Assembly: GCA_039962225.1 (NCBI GenBank)
Contig: JAMPKV010000017.1
Coordinates: 1 to 64,000, forward strand
Direction of reading: 5' to 3'
Length of the DNA stretch: 64,000 nt
Source of the DNA: Microcoleus sp. AS-A8
Lineage (GTDB): Bacteria; Cyanobacteriota; Cyanobacteriia; Cyanobacteriales; Coleofasciculaceae
Part shown: piece after piece, positions 53,883 to 61,681 of the stretch
Layout of the letters: the number at the start of each line of letters is the position of its first letter
Numbering within the stretch: position 1 is the stretch's first letter
The notes under the pieces: generated by a model
What the model was told of the DNA's origin: nothing
Databases searched by the model: none
What the model saw: the letters and a program-made list of their open reading frames with translations, nothing else
Translations under genes and position numbers: made by a program

Positions 53883-54839
53883 TTAACCGGGTAGTGAGTC
53901 AAGCAACACGGTTAAACCCCGAATACCTACGACGGCAACCAAACTTGCGATCGCCACAAAGCTTAGGGGACGTAAACTCGCTTGTAGCAGTTTTAGTCCT
54001 TGTTCTAACTCTGTTTCGTAGTATTGGGCTACGTTTTCCAGTGCCGTATCGAGATTGCCCGTTGCTTCACCTGTGCGAATCATCTCCATCGCCGTCGGCG
54101 GTACTTTACCTTCCAGAGAACGGCTGAGGGGTTGCCCCATGCGGATGAGTCGCGCAGCACGGGTGAGATTGGCTCTCATGATCGGGTCTGGAAGATGCTC
54201 TTTGAGCAATTCTACAGCGGTGAGAGGGGAGAGACCACAACTTAAAGGTAACCGTAACTGGGCTAAGTCAAGCAGCGATCGCGCCTGAATTAGCTTACCC
54301 ACAATCGGCAACTTCATGGCGAGTTGGCGTGAACCTTGACTGGAATAGCGAGAAAGGAAGAAACTGATGCCCCATAACAGTAGTGCGATCGCTAAACTTC
54401 TCAACCAAAATTCCAGTCTGAGCAGACCTGTGGCGTTAGGATTAAGAATTGCGGCTGATAAAATCAGTAGACTCCAAATTGTGGTAATGACTGAGAATCG
54501 CACTGAACGCCCCAGTCGTCTCCGTCTGGTTTGAGCTTCGGCTGCGATCGCTAATTGCTCACAAGTTTGGGCTAATGAACCACTATATTCTGCCAAGCGA
54601 ATCAAGCTAATTGTCCAACTGTCAAAATAGCCAGAGTCAACTGCCAGTGCTGAAGCTAAGTCTTGACCCCCATCTACCGCCACACTAACCTGTTGCAAAT
54701 AGCGCTGGAATGAAGGATGCCCATTCTGACGCATCAAGGTTAAACTCTGCTGCACACTCATGCCAGAGTTGAGCGCAGATGCCAACTGATAAAAGAACTG
54801 GGCTTTTTGGTGAAGCGTTAATCGGTTGGGTAGAGCCAC
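53883..54839 (-). CDS. Type II secretion system F family protein (PilC/GspF-like)
   Basis: A 318-residue inner-membrane protein with two copies of the T2SSF fold: residues about 8-122 (AQFFYQLASALNSGMSVQQS) and about 190-305 (LAQLRLPLSCGLSPLTAVEL, RTGEATGNLDTAL). Membrane helices near 118-165 and 295-315. It is shorter than PilC (about 400 residues) because the N-terminal lead is missing. No pilin, ATPase or secretin gene is adjacent, so it is an orphan and probably not part of the main pilus machine. Confidence 0.85.
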   Translation of the reverse strand: MALPNRLTLHQKAQFFYQLASALNSGMSVQQSLTLMRQNGHPSFQRYLQQVSVAVDGGQDLASALAVDSGYFDSWTISLIRLAEYSGSLAQTCEQLAIAAEAQTRRRRLGRSVRFSVITTIWSLLILSAAILNPNATGLLRLEFWLRSLAIALLLWGISFFLSRYSSQGSRQLAMKLPIVGKLIQARSLLDLAQLRLPLSCGLSPLTAVELLKEHLPDPIMRANLTRAARLIRMGQPLSRSLEGKVPPTAMEMIRTGEATGNLDTALENVAQYYETELEQGLKLLQASLRPLSFVAIASLVAVVGIRGLTVLLDSLPG

Positions 54840-54899
54840 TGTTTGCCATCAACCATTGCCATTGTATTGAGTTCTACCTTACCCCAGTTGCCAGAAGTC

Positions 54900-55367
54900 T
54901 TAGCAATCCAAGTCTCTGATATTCGGTCGAGTCGGCGGGGTTGGTGCTTGCAGTGGATCAGGGGCGATGGAATTTGTGCAGGTTTGGCTGTCATCAAGGT
55001 AGTTTTGAAGAAGCTCAGCCTCTGTGGAAAGGCATTTTGCCCTGATTTTTTTCAGGAAGGGCAGAACGGAATTGGCGTATTGAGAGTTGTGTTTTGTGTG
55101 GTCGCGTTCAATTGCATTCCACAAGTGTTGTAGCTGTTGCTGGGTGGAGCATTTTTGTAGTTGACAAGCAATGGCATTTTTCCATTGTTCCATCTGGCGG
55201 TAACTGATGAATTGTCCTCCTTTATCGAGGCGATGGACGAAGATAACGTAGAGCCAGGATTCGATTTTGATAATTAGGGATTCTGGAATTCGCAATAATT
55301 TGGCAATTTGATGCTTGGTGATGCGGAATTTTTGTGCGGGGTTGATGCGGCGAAATAAGGCTGTCAT
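54900..55367 (-). CDS. Unknown protein
   Basis: A 155-residue protein. The first half is basic and helical (HQIAKLLRIPESLIIKIESW resembles a helix-turn-helix or short DNA-reading helix pair but is not a clear match); the end is Pro-rich and loose (DPLQAPTPPTRPNI). No family recognised. It is in the same direction as the T2SSF gene, 60 bases upstream of it. Confidence 0.5.
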   Translation of the reverse strand: MTALFRRINPAQKFRITKHQIAKLLRIPESLIIKIESWLYVIFVHRLDKGGQFISYRQMEQWKNAIACQLQKCSTQQQLQHLWNAIERDHTKHNSQYANSVLPFLKKIRAKCLSTEAELLQNYLDDSQTCTNSIAPDPLQAPTPPTRPNIRDLDC

Positions 55368-55397
55368 GGTTGCTTGATTTCTTGTTTAATAAACTTG

Positions 55398-55445
55398 TTG
55401 CAAAAGTCAAAATCTGACCCCCCTAACCCCCCTTATTAAGGGGGG
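55398..55445. repeat. Dispersed repeat with hairpin, copy 2
   Basis: The first 26 bases (55398-55423) are the exact reverse complement of 28068-28093. Then a perfect hairpin CCCCCC-TTATTAA-GGGGGG (55427-55445). A typical mobile-like intergenic repeat of filamentous cyanobacteria. Confidence 0.85.
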
Positions 55446-55560
55446 ACTATAAAGAGAGAATTTTATTCATGGGGAAGAAATAAATCTTACTCCCTCCCCT
55501 TGCTAACCGGAGCTTTAGTGAGGAGAGGGCTGGGGAGGGGTCTAGCTTTTGGCAAGAGGC

Positions 55561-56061
55561 TTAATCTTCTTGTTGGTAAGTTGCTTGTTGAAGTTGTTCG
55601 TCGGGAACATCAAAGAGGACTTCAAATTCAGCAGCAGGCATAAAGCGCTTTAGAAAGCGTCGATGATCTTCCGCGTCTTGACGATTGAAAAAGCGGGCTA
55701 CTGTATACCTTCGGGCATCAGGTAGGAGTCGGATAATTGCCCAAGGACGGGAGTAGTCTTCAGTTTGTGAAGTACGTTTTGGCAGAGTTTTTATGACTTC
55801 ACCCCTGAGGTTGCTTAGGGTGTGTTCAATGAGTTGCCAAAGCTTTTCCCGGTGTTGGCTGGTATCGTTGGGTATCAAAGTCCAATCGCTGACAGGTGCT
55901 GGTGCAAGCGTAAGAACGTAATCTTCCTGATCCTCTTTGCCAAGCTTCCAGGATAAGCGTCGGGTCTGTTTGTGGCATTTGTATCCCTGTTGGCGCAAGG
56001 TTGCACAGATTCTGTCGCCTTCTGTTTGAAGGCGCAGCCAGTCGGAGTGTTTCATTGTCAA
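55561..56061 (-). CDS. Unknown protein with a PWxxIRLLP block
   Basis: A 166-residue protein. The first half is basic (KHSDWLRLQTEGDRICATLR, CHKQTRRLSWKLGKED). The second half contains RPWAIIRLLPDARRYTVARF then NRQDAEDHRRFLKRFMPAAE, a pattern I recall from unnamed cyanobacterial proteins. It looks like a compact alpha/beta fold. Function unknown. A short relative lies 140 bases upstream (56201-56287). Confidence 0.6.
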   Translation of the reverse strand: MTMKHSDWLRLQTEGDRICATLRQQGYKCHKQTRRLSWKLGKEDQEDYVLTLAPAPVSDWTLIPNDTSQHREKLWQLIEHTLSNLRGEVIKTLPKRTSQTEDYSRPWAIIRLLPDARRYTVARFFNRQDAEDHRRFLKRFMPAAEFEVLFDVPDEQLQQATYQQED

Positions 56062-56200
56062 AATCTGGGTAATGTCTTCAGAAAGGGCGATCGCAGTGAT
56101 TGCTTATGTGAGCGCAGCACTGCATAAAATTACAAACTGGTTAAGAAAAGGCAGCGATACTCTAGAGCGCTCTGATCAGTTCAAGGAGCGCTGCTCTTCT

Positions 56201-56287
56201 TTAGATGTCTATATTTAGCGTCAATCGTTGCATGTTGGGCAGCAGGCGAATCAACACCCAAGGGGTAAGACGTTCTTTGTAAGGCAT
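56201..56287 (-). pseudogene. Truncated relative of the PWxxIRLLP protein
   Basis: A 28-residue frame: MPYKERLTPWVLIRLLPNMQ, then RLTLNIDI and stop. PWVLIRLLP aligns with PWAIIRLLP of the neighbour at 55561-56061, and full-length relatives continue for another 30 or more residues that are missing here. AAGGAG lies 11 bases before the ATG, so it may still be translated. Confidence 0.55.
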
Positions 56288-56405
56288 AATGAACTTGTCT
56301 CCTTATGTAATTGGAGCCAGAGCCAGTGCTGATAGGTTGGTCGCCGGGACGCACTGGCTTTCTGACCGTTTGAAATCATGCCTTCATAGTAGGCGGAACT
56401 TTTTA

Positions 56406-56421
56406 CTAAGTCAACTTAGTA
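56406..56421. promoter_or_regulatory. Possible operator ahead of the XRE array
   Basis: A partial inverted repeat, ACTAAGT then ACTTAGT with a two-base spacer, 26 bases before the first XRE start. Its place and symmetry fit a self-regulation site for a HTH protein; this is inference only. Confidence 0.35.
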
Positions 56422-56446
56422 AATTAACCCTGGGGATAAGACACTG

Positions 56447-56674
56447 ATGGGTAGTTTGGGAGAAAAGCTCAAACAACAACGAGAATCGCTCAACTTAACA
56501 CAGCGAAAAGTTGCTGATGAAGTGGGTGTAACTATAATCACTGTGCAAAACTGGGAGGCTGGCAGACATATCCCTAAACTCTATCCAAAACAGATGAAAG
56601 CGTTATGTGAAGTTTTGAAGTTCACAGTCGAGGATCTAGCTGACTGGCAGGATGGAGAGAAATCAGCAGACTGA
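56447..56674 (+). CDS. XRE-family HTH regulator, copy 1 of 4
   Basis: A 75-residue protein that is almost entirely one HTH_3 domain: LGEKLKQQRESLNLTQRKVA, DEVGVTIITVQNWEAGRHIP. The recognition helix is TIITVQNWEAG. No extra domain is present. It ends GEKSAD. Copies 1 and 3 are most alike. The next copy starts three bases after its stop. Confidence 0.9.
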   Translation: MGSLGEKLKQQRESLNLTQRKVADEVGVTIITVQNWEAGRHIPKLYPKQMKALCEVLKFTVEDLADWQDGEKSAD

Positions 56675-56677
56675 GCA

Positions 56678-56878
56678 ATGGCTAGTGTGGGGGAAAAGCT
56701 CAAACAACGACGCAATTTGCTCAATTTGACGCAGCAGCAAGTCGCTGATGAATTGGGTGTGACTGTAACCACTGTGAAAAATTGGGAAGCTGGCAGATAT
56801 ATTCCAAAGCTCTATCTACCACAGACGAAAGCCTTGTGCGATCTTCTGAACTTCACACTAGAGGATTTAGCAGACTGA
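56678..56878 (+). CDS. XRE-family HTH regulator, copy 2 of 4
   Basis: A 66-residue HTH_3 protein (VGEKLKQRRNLLNLTQQQVA, DELGVTVTTVKNWEAGRYIP). It is the shortest copy and stops right after FTLEDLAD, without the WQDG tail of copies 1 and 3. Start is three bases after copy 1, and copy 3 starts three bases after it, so coupling is likely. Confidence 0.9.
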   Translation: MASVGEKLKQRRNLLNLTQQQVADELGVTVTTVKNWEAGRYIPKLYLPQTKALCDLLNFTLEDLAD

Positions 56879-56881
56879 CTC

Positions 56882-57094
56882 ATGACTAGTTTGGGGAAAA
56901 AGCTCAAACAACGACGAGAAGCGCTGAATGTGACACAGCGGCAAATTGCTCTTGAATTGGATGTGACTGTAACCACTGTGCAAAACTGGGAAGCTGACAG
57001 ACATATCCCTAAGCTCTACCCAAAACAGATGAAAGCCTTGTGTGACATTCTGAAGTTCACGGTAGAGGATTTAGCAGAGTGGCAGGATGGATAA
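56882..57094 (+). CDS. XRE-family HTH regulator, copy 3 of 4
   Basis: A 70-residue HTH_3 protein (LGKKLKQRREALNVTQRQIA, LELDVTVTTVQNWEADRHIP). The usual AGR after NWE is ADR here. Its last stop base is the first base of the next start (TAATG), the tightest link in the array. Confidence 0.9.
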   Translation: MTSLGKKLKQRREALNVTQRQIALELDVTVTTVQNWEADRHIPKLYPKQMKALCDILKFTVEDLAEWQDG

Positions 57095-57315
57095 TGAACT
57101 CAGGCCGTGAGCTGATGAGGCTAAGGAAACGACTGGGACTGACCCAAAAACAAGTAGCGGATGCAGTAGGCGTTACTGACCAAAGTGTAAGTAATTGGGA
57201 AGCTGGGAGATTTGAACCTAGGCTTACTATTAGTCAGATGCAGGCTCTATGTCGGGTCTTGCAATGTTCCTTAGATGAATTACCTAGCTTCAATGATGCA
57301 CAGAAGCCGGAGTGA
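57094..57315 (+). CDS. XRE-family HTH regulator, copy 4 of 4
   Basis: A 73-residue HTH_3 protein, the most divergent copy (SGRELMRLRKRLGLTQKQVA, DAVGVTDQSVSNWEAGRFEP). It has a LDELPSFNDAQKPE tail. The chosen ATG overlaps the previous stop by one base. Its stop lies 29 bases from the mcrC stop on the other strand, so array and McrBC genes converge. Confidence 0.9.
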   Translation: MNSGRELMRLRKRLGLTQKQVADAVGVTDQSVSNWEAGRFEPRLTISQMQALCRVLQCSLDELPSFNDAQKPE

Positions 57316-57344
57316 GAAGGAGATTAGCGATCGCATTGATGACG

Positions 57345-58544
57345 CTAGCGACTCTTGGAGACAAGTAAATTCTGTAAAAAGACTTGTCCTGCGTGATCGA
57401 GGTCATCTTTTAAATAGAAAGTTAAGCTACGAACTCGGATGTCTCCTACCCATTCATCTAAAGGATGAGCCAAATTTTCAGGGTAAACCAAAATCGCTTC
57501 CTGGCAATTTTTAGACACAGCATAGGCTACCACTTGAGCAATGTCATCGGCTGCGGGTTGAGTGGGGGTTTTGTATTTTGTGTCCAGAATGTAGCGTGCT
57601 GTTCCAGTTGAGATATCGTACACCACTAAGTCAGTCTTAAAATACACGGTTTTGCTGATATTGACTTGTTCCTGAAATTTGAGCAATAAGTGTCGTGGTA
57701 AGTATTCCTTAAGCCATTCGGCAACAAAAAGTTCGTAAAGACGAGCCATGTCAACTAAAAAGGGTAGCATTGTGTATGCTCCCCTTTCATGACTCGCTCC
57801 ACTGCTTTCTAAAAAGAATCGACAAAGCGCGTGTAAAGGTCGATAATCTTCGTTCAGGCGGTTATAGATTCGTCCAATACAATCTTCCGGAGAGATAGGC
57901 TGAAGCGTAACAAAACCTTGTAGAGTGTGATAGGCTTGTCGCACTATTGGTGATACTCGTTCCGAACATAAACCGCTGCGACCAATGATAAAAAGAGTCC
58001 AAGCGAGAATCTGATTTTCCTCAATATCGCCGCTATATTCTTCGTACTGGCAGTTAAGTTTAACATCCCAAGGCTTTTGAATAGCTTGCCGAATATTCAT
58101 CCTGCCTCGAACATACGCTAGCTTACCCGTTTTCGGGACATAGGCGCGGTAAAATCCCTTACGTCCGCGCTCAAGAATGCGACGGGCTAAGAGATGAGCT
58201 AATCGGCTGTAGAAGTCTTCTAGGGATTGGCAATCAACTAATCCTTCAAGAAAACGAAAACTTTTCTTTTTCAGTTGGTAGGCATACTCCAACATCCCGA
58301 AGAGATTTTTTAGCTGAACTTTGGGAAGTAGCGTAAGGTGGAATTCTGGAGTTAAGGGAATATGACCAACCCATCCCTGAGATGTGAGTTTCCACTTTCT
58401 GCCATTCTGAAAGGATGGAGATTCTACCTTGACCTGATTTCTATAGTTACGCCACAAGGCTTCTTCAATTGCTGGTGGAATTTCTTCCCGTTCAAGCTTT
58501 ATAGGGATATATTCAGTTAGCTGAATAATTCGTGCCGCACTCAT
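57345..58544 (-). CDS. mcrC: McrC-like restriction endonuclease subunit
   Basis: A 399-residue protein. N-terminal beta-rich part (IPLTPEFHLTLLPKVQLKNL), central helical part (GFYRAYVPKTGKLAYVRGRM), then a PD-(D/E)xK nuclease core: Asp305 in KTDLVVYD and the Asp321-Thr-Lys323 motif in YILDTKYKT. McrC supplies the nuclease for the McrB motor, which together cut DNA carrying modified cytosine. It overlaps mcrB by four bases (ATGA), the usual coupling. All key nuclease residues seem intact. Confidence 0.88.
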   Translation of the reverse strand: MSAARIIQLTEYIPIKLEREEIPPAIEEALWRNYRNQVKVESPSFQNGRKWKLTSQGWVGHIPLTPEFHLTLLPKVQLKNLFGMLEYAYQLKKKSFRFLEGLVDCQSLEDFYSRLAHLLARRILERGRKGFYRAYVPKTGKLAYVRGRMNIRQAIQKPWDVKLNCQYEEYSGDIEENQILAWTLFIIGRSGLCSERVSPIVRQAYHTLQGFVTLQPISPEDCIGRIYNRLNEDYRPLHALCRFFLESSGASHERGAYTMLPFLVDMARLYELFVAEWLKEYLPRHLLLKFQEQVNISKTVYFKTDLVVYDISTGTARYILDTKYKTPTQPAADDIAQVVAYAVSKNCQEAILVYPENLAHPLDEWVGDIRVRSLTFYLKDDLDHAGQVFLQNLLVSKSR

Positions 58545-60037
58545 AGATCAAGCTGCGGTTTGATTTTGCCCCAGCGAAACTCGTCTACTTTGTCCAATTG
58601 ATCATAAAAGTATTCTTCCAGATACGGCTCAATCTCCATTTGCCAGATGTCTTCAATTTCTTCAGCCAGATTTTCTGTTAAAAAATAGGAGATGCCAACT
58701 TCGTAGTGTTTGTCTGCGATCGCCTTATTCAACCGCTTCAGCGTCTCAATCAATCCATCCACTGGAAAACCAGTATTCCTTTGGTGATACCGTCGCAGCA
58801 CATTATAATTGGGACGAAGTTCGATGAAGGCAAACCGACGGCGTAAGGCATGATCGACTAGGGCAATAGAGCGATCAGCTGTATTCATTGTGCCGATGAT
58901 GCGAACATTTTCCGGGATGCCAAATGGTTTGCTACTTCCAGCTAGAGGTATTTTTTTATCGCGGTATTCCAACAAATACATTAACTCTCCAAACACCTGA
59001 GCTAGGTTTGCGCGGTTGATTTCATCAATAATCAGAACACACAAACCTTCACAAAACTCTGCTTTTTTACAGAATTCTAGAAAGCGACCTGAAACTATTT
59101 GGTAATCAAGCCGTCCATCTAGCCTAGCTTGTGGACGAATGCCCTGAATAAAATCTTCGTAAGCATAGGCTGGATGAAATTGCACTAGTTCCATAAAACC
59201 ATCACTGCCGCCGATTATCTGTTTTGCGAGTTTGTCAGCAATGTATGTTTTGCCTGTTCCTGGTGATCCATGTATAATTGCTTGTCCTTTGCGTTCAATA
59301 GCACTTACCCAGTCTTCTAGCTCTGCTTCCTCAAAGCCAGTATCATCAGCACATTCAAACAAACTGTATTCTGGGTTTAGGCTGAACTCCTCAACCATTG
59401 ATTGCGGTTCAGGTGGCAGTTTGAGCTTTCTAATTACTTTATGAGAACATATAGTGGTAAGCCACTCAAATGCCAATGAATTTTCTGCCGTGGCTTTGTT
59501 CATGATTTCTTGGTCAGTTTTGTAGGAGTAACTCTCTTCCTGACCTTCATCACAGTCCACAGGATCTGTGTACGTTTCACCAATTCGATAAAGGGAAACA
59601 AAAAGTTTTGACTCACTGCCAAAATCGTCTAGCAGCGCCACTGTAACATGAGAACGATATTTTTTAGCTAAAAACTTTAGCCCAATTTCGTATCTATTTT
59701 CATTGTCACTGAGGTTCCAATTAGGATCGCCAGCAATTAGTTGTCCAACTTGAAATGGGTGGATTTGCAGTTTTTTCGCCCACGGAAAGTAATCCGGTTC
59801 GATGTATTTTCCCCAAGCAATCCTAGAAAATCCGAGGTATAAATCAATAAGAGCAAAGAAACGAATTATGACGTGGCAGTATTCAGTCTTAGTAGAGTAG
59901 GTAGTAAGTCCGGCTTTAATTAAGCTCTCCCAAGCTTGTTTTGCCCATTCTACCTCTCGTTGATCGCCCCATACATCAAAAGCAAGTTGAGCTGTGTACT
60001 CTACTTTACTCCATGTGAGAGTTCTTGTATTGCTCAT
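58541..60037 (-). CDS. mcrB: McrB-like AAA+ GTPase with an unrecognised N-terminal domain
   Basis: A 498-residue protein. The AAA+ motor starts near 240: Walker A GSPGTGKT (257-264), the QFHPAYAYEDFIQGIRP block (287-303), Walker B VLIIDEINR (334-342), the McrB signature MNTAD (384-388) and sensor DHALRRRF (395-402). The first 235 residues differ from the known McrB DNA-binding domains and carry WSKVEYTAQLAFDVWGD and KFLAKKYRSHVTVAL; this part should set which modified or foreign DNA is recognised. It is upstream of mcrC with a four-base overlap. Confidence 0.88.
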   Translation of the reverse strand: MSNTRTLTWSKVEYTAQLAFDVWGDQREVEWAKQAWESLIKAGLTTYSTKTEYCHVIIRFFALIDLYLGFSRIAWGKYIEPDYFPWAKKLQIHPFQVGQLIAGDPNWNLSDNENRYEIGLKFLAKKYRSHVTVALLDDFGSESKLFVSLYRIGETYTDPVDCDEGQEESYSYKTDQEIMNKATAENSLAFEWLTTICSHKVIRKLKLPPEPQSMVEEFSLNPEYSLFECADDTGFEEAELEDWVSAIERKGQAIIHGSPGTGKTYIADKLAKQIIGGSDGFMELVQFHPAYAYEDFIQGIRPQARLDGRLDYQIVSGRFLEFCKKAEFCEGLCVLIIDEINRANLAQVFGELMYLLEYRDKKIPLAGSSKPFGIPENVRIIGTMNTADRSIALVDHALRRRFAFIELRPNYNVLRRYHQRNTGFPVDGLIETLKRLNKAIADKHYEVGISYFLTENLAEEIEDIWQMEIEPYLEEYFYDQLDKVDEFRWGKIKPQLDL

Positions 60038-60341
60038 ATTACCTATATCCTTTACACAGCTAACTCGATTACTGACTCACTGGTATTGAAGCGTGATCGC
60101 ACTCCTCACTCCCAACCCTAAACTCCATCTGGCTCTTTCCGTAGCGTAGCCAATGTCAGCACTAGCAGCAAAGGTGCGATCGCCCCTTAGGCAGTAACTC
60201 CCGCCAATGACTCCCTCTGCCCAAATTGCAAGTGCGATCGCGCTTTTCGCCTTAGGTTGGATTGACACTATTAACTGGACTTAATCATAAACAGCGATCG
60301 CTCGCTATAATGCCTCAGTATCTTCTCCTGATACTCCTCAA
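60038..60341. promoter_or_regulatory. Divergent intergenic region with three HIP1 octamers
   Basis: About 300 bases between mcrB (minus) and coaD (plus). GCGATCGC occurs at 60176-60183, 60234-60241 and 60294-60301, i.e. three copies in 126 bases. By position both promoters lie here; none was assigned. Confidence 0.5.
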
Positions 60342-60896
60342 GTGATTGCAATCTACCCAGGCAGTTTCGATCCCATCACCTTAGGGCACCTCGACATTAT
60401 CGAACGTGGCTCAAGGGTCTTTGACCATGTGATTGTCGCCGTGCTACGCAATCCCGATAAATCGCCCTTATTTACGGTACAAGAGCGAATTGAGCAAATA
60501 CGCCGATGTACCCCACATCTGTCCAACGTTGAAGTAGACAGCTTTAACGGTTTGACCGTGGAATATGCGAGACTGAAGAATGCTAAAGTGCTACTGCGCG
60601 GGCTACGAGCCGTTTCAGATTTTGAGAAAGAACTCCAGATGGCTCATACTAACCAAACCCTCTGGGATGAGATTGAAACCGTTTTTCTCGCTACCTCGAA
60701 CGAGTACAGTTTCTTAAGTAGTAGCGTAGTTAAGGAGATTGCCAAATTTGGCGGCTCCGTCGATCATCTTGTTCCTCAGCAGGTTGCGCTAGATATTTGC
60801 CGATGTTACACCGAGACCCATCCCGGAGCGACCCCCCCGACCGAGACGAATCCAACAACTCAGGTGAACCACCGTCCAATGGATCGAGAGGTGTAG
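60342..60896 (+). CDS. coaD: Pantetheine-phosphate adenylyltransferase
   Basis: A 184-residue enzyme of coenzyme A synthesis. The nucleotidyltransferase motif TLGH lies in [16 protein letters not shown] and the second motif in [16 protein letters not shown]. The start is GTG, and no ATG fits. The usual family length is about 160; the catalytic core ends near ALDICRCY (about residue 153), and the last 32 residues (Thr/Pro-rich, ending MDREV) are extra and overlap the next gene by 94 bases. The tail may be just the price of the overlap. Confidence 0.93.
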   Translation: MIAIYPGSFDPITLGHLDIIERGSRVFDHVIVAVLRNPDKSPLFTVQERIEQIRRCTPHLSNVEVDSFNGLTVEYARLKNAKVLLRGLRAVSDFEKELQMAHTNQTLWDEIETVFLATSNEYSFLSSSVVKEIAKFGGSVDHLVPQQVALDICRCYTETHPGATPPTETNPTTQVNHRPMDREV

Positions 60897-61513
60897 ATAT
60901 CCAGCAGGAACTCAACCGCATGGAAGAGATCCTAATCGTCGATAGCTGGCACATCCCCTTAACCAAACGCACGGTGGTGGATGAAGAACTGATGTTGGCT
61001 CAACTCGATTTAGTCCGGGAAAATCTACCAAAAGCGTTTGAAGACGCGGAAAAAATCGTCCGCCAACGGGAGGAAATTCTCCTGCAAGCCGAAGAATATG
61101 CCCAAGAAATTATGGAAGCCGCCGAACGACGGGCTGACCAGATTTTGGATGAAATGGGCATTATCCAGCAGGCAGAAATGGAAGCCAACCAAATCCGCAA
61201 ACGCGTGCAGCAAGAGTGTGAAGCCATCCAAGAGCAAACCTTAGCTGAAATTGAGCGGATGCGCCTGCAAGCACAACAAGAATTAGAGCAGATGCGCCTG
61301 ATGGCACTCACCGAGTGTGAGGATATTCAAAATGGTGCTGATGACTACGCCGACGCTGTTCTCACCAGTATCGAGCAGCAACTAACCGAAATGCTCCGGG
61401 TAATTCGCAATGGACGTCACCAGTTGCAAGGAGAACCGCCTCCCGATTATCCACTTGAAATAGACCCCCCAACGTCTGGCTCACGACCCTCATCGCCTCC
61501 ACCTAAGCAATGA
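60803..61513 (+). CDS. DivIVA-like coiled-coil protein
   Basis: A 236-residue protein. Residues 1-35 are loose and polar, followed by [15 protein letters not shown] and [21 protein letters not shown] continuous coiled coil spans about 75-205 ([43 protein letters not shown]). The end is Pro/Ser-rich. The pattern matches a cyanobacterial DivIVA-domain-like family often beside coaD; the role is probably in cell shape or division scaffolding, but this is not known. ATG 60803 is chosen over TTG 60797; a start at 60917 would avoid the coaD overlap but lose the conserved VDIQQELNR block. Confidence 0.75.
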   Translation: MLHRDPSRSDPPDRDESNNSGEPPSNGSRGVDIQQELNRMEEILIVDSWHIPLTKRTVVDEELMLAQLDLVRENLPKAFEDAEKIVRQREEILLQAEEYAQEIMEAAERRADQILDEMGIIQQAEMEANQIRKRVQQECEAIQEQTLAEIERMRLQAQQELEQMRLMALTECEDIQNGADDYADAVLTSIEQQLTEMLRVIRNGRHQLQGEPPPDYPLEIDPPTSGSRPSSPPPKQ

Positions 61514-61515
61514 GG

Positions 61516-61554
61516 AGGAGAGAGGGAGAGGGGGGGAGAGGGAGAGGGGGGGAT
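61516..61554. repeat. Purine-rich simple repeat
   Basis: GGAGAGGG-type purine runs after the coiled-coil gene, roughly 40 bases with GGGGGG tracts. Low complexity; no gene. Confidence 0.8.
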
Positions 61555-61681
61555 TGTCTACTCATATCGCGCAATGGAGTGCAAAACTTCTCCCATCCTA
61601 TTAAAAGATCCGGCCTCATCCTCACTCAAGCTCCGATCCCACCACGCCAGTTCTTACACTAAATAAAAAGGAGCTGATCAA

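Larger units (their letters stand above)
56062..56446. other. Gap holding a truncated paralogue and the XRE promoter
   Basis: About 385 bases. It contains the truncated PWxxIRLLP gene at 56201-56287. An AAGTCAACTTAGTAAATTA-type A/T stretch near 56408-56428 just ahead of the XRE array, with the inverted motif ACTAAGT/ACTTAGT (56406-56421), could be an operator or promoter region of that array. Confidence 0.4.

Noticed and set aside
54900-55367. Helix-turn-helix call for the unknown protein
   Set aside because: IAKLLRIPESLIIKIESW is only loosely HTH-like; not enough to name it a regulator.
60262-60290. TTGACA as a coaD promoter
   Set aside because: The -35 box is good, but the hexamer at the right distance (TCATAA) matches the -10 consensus poorly.
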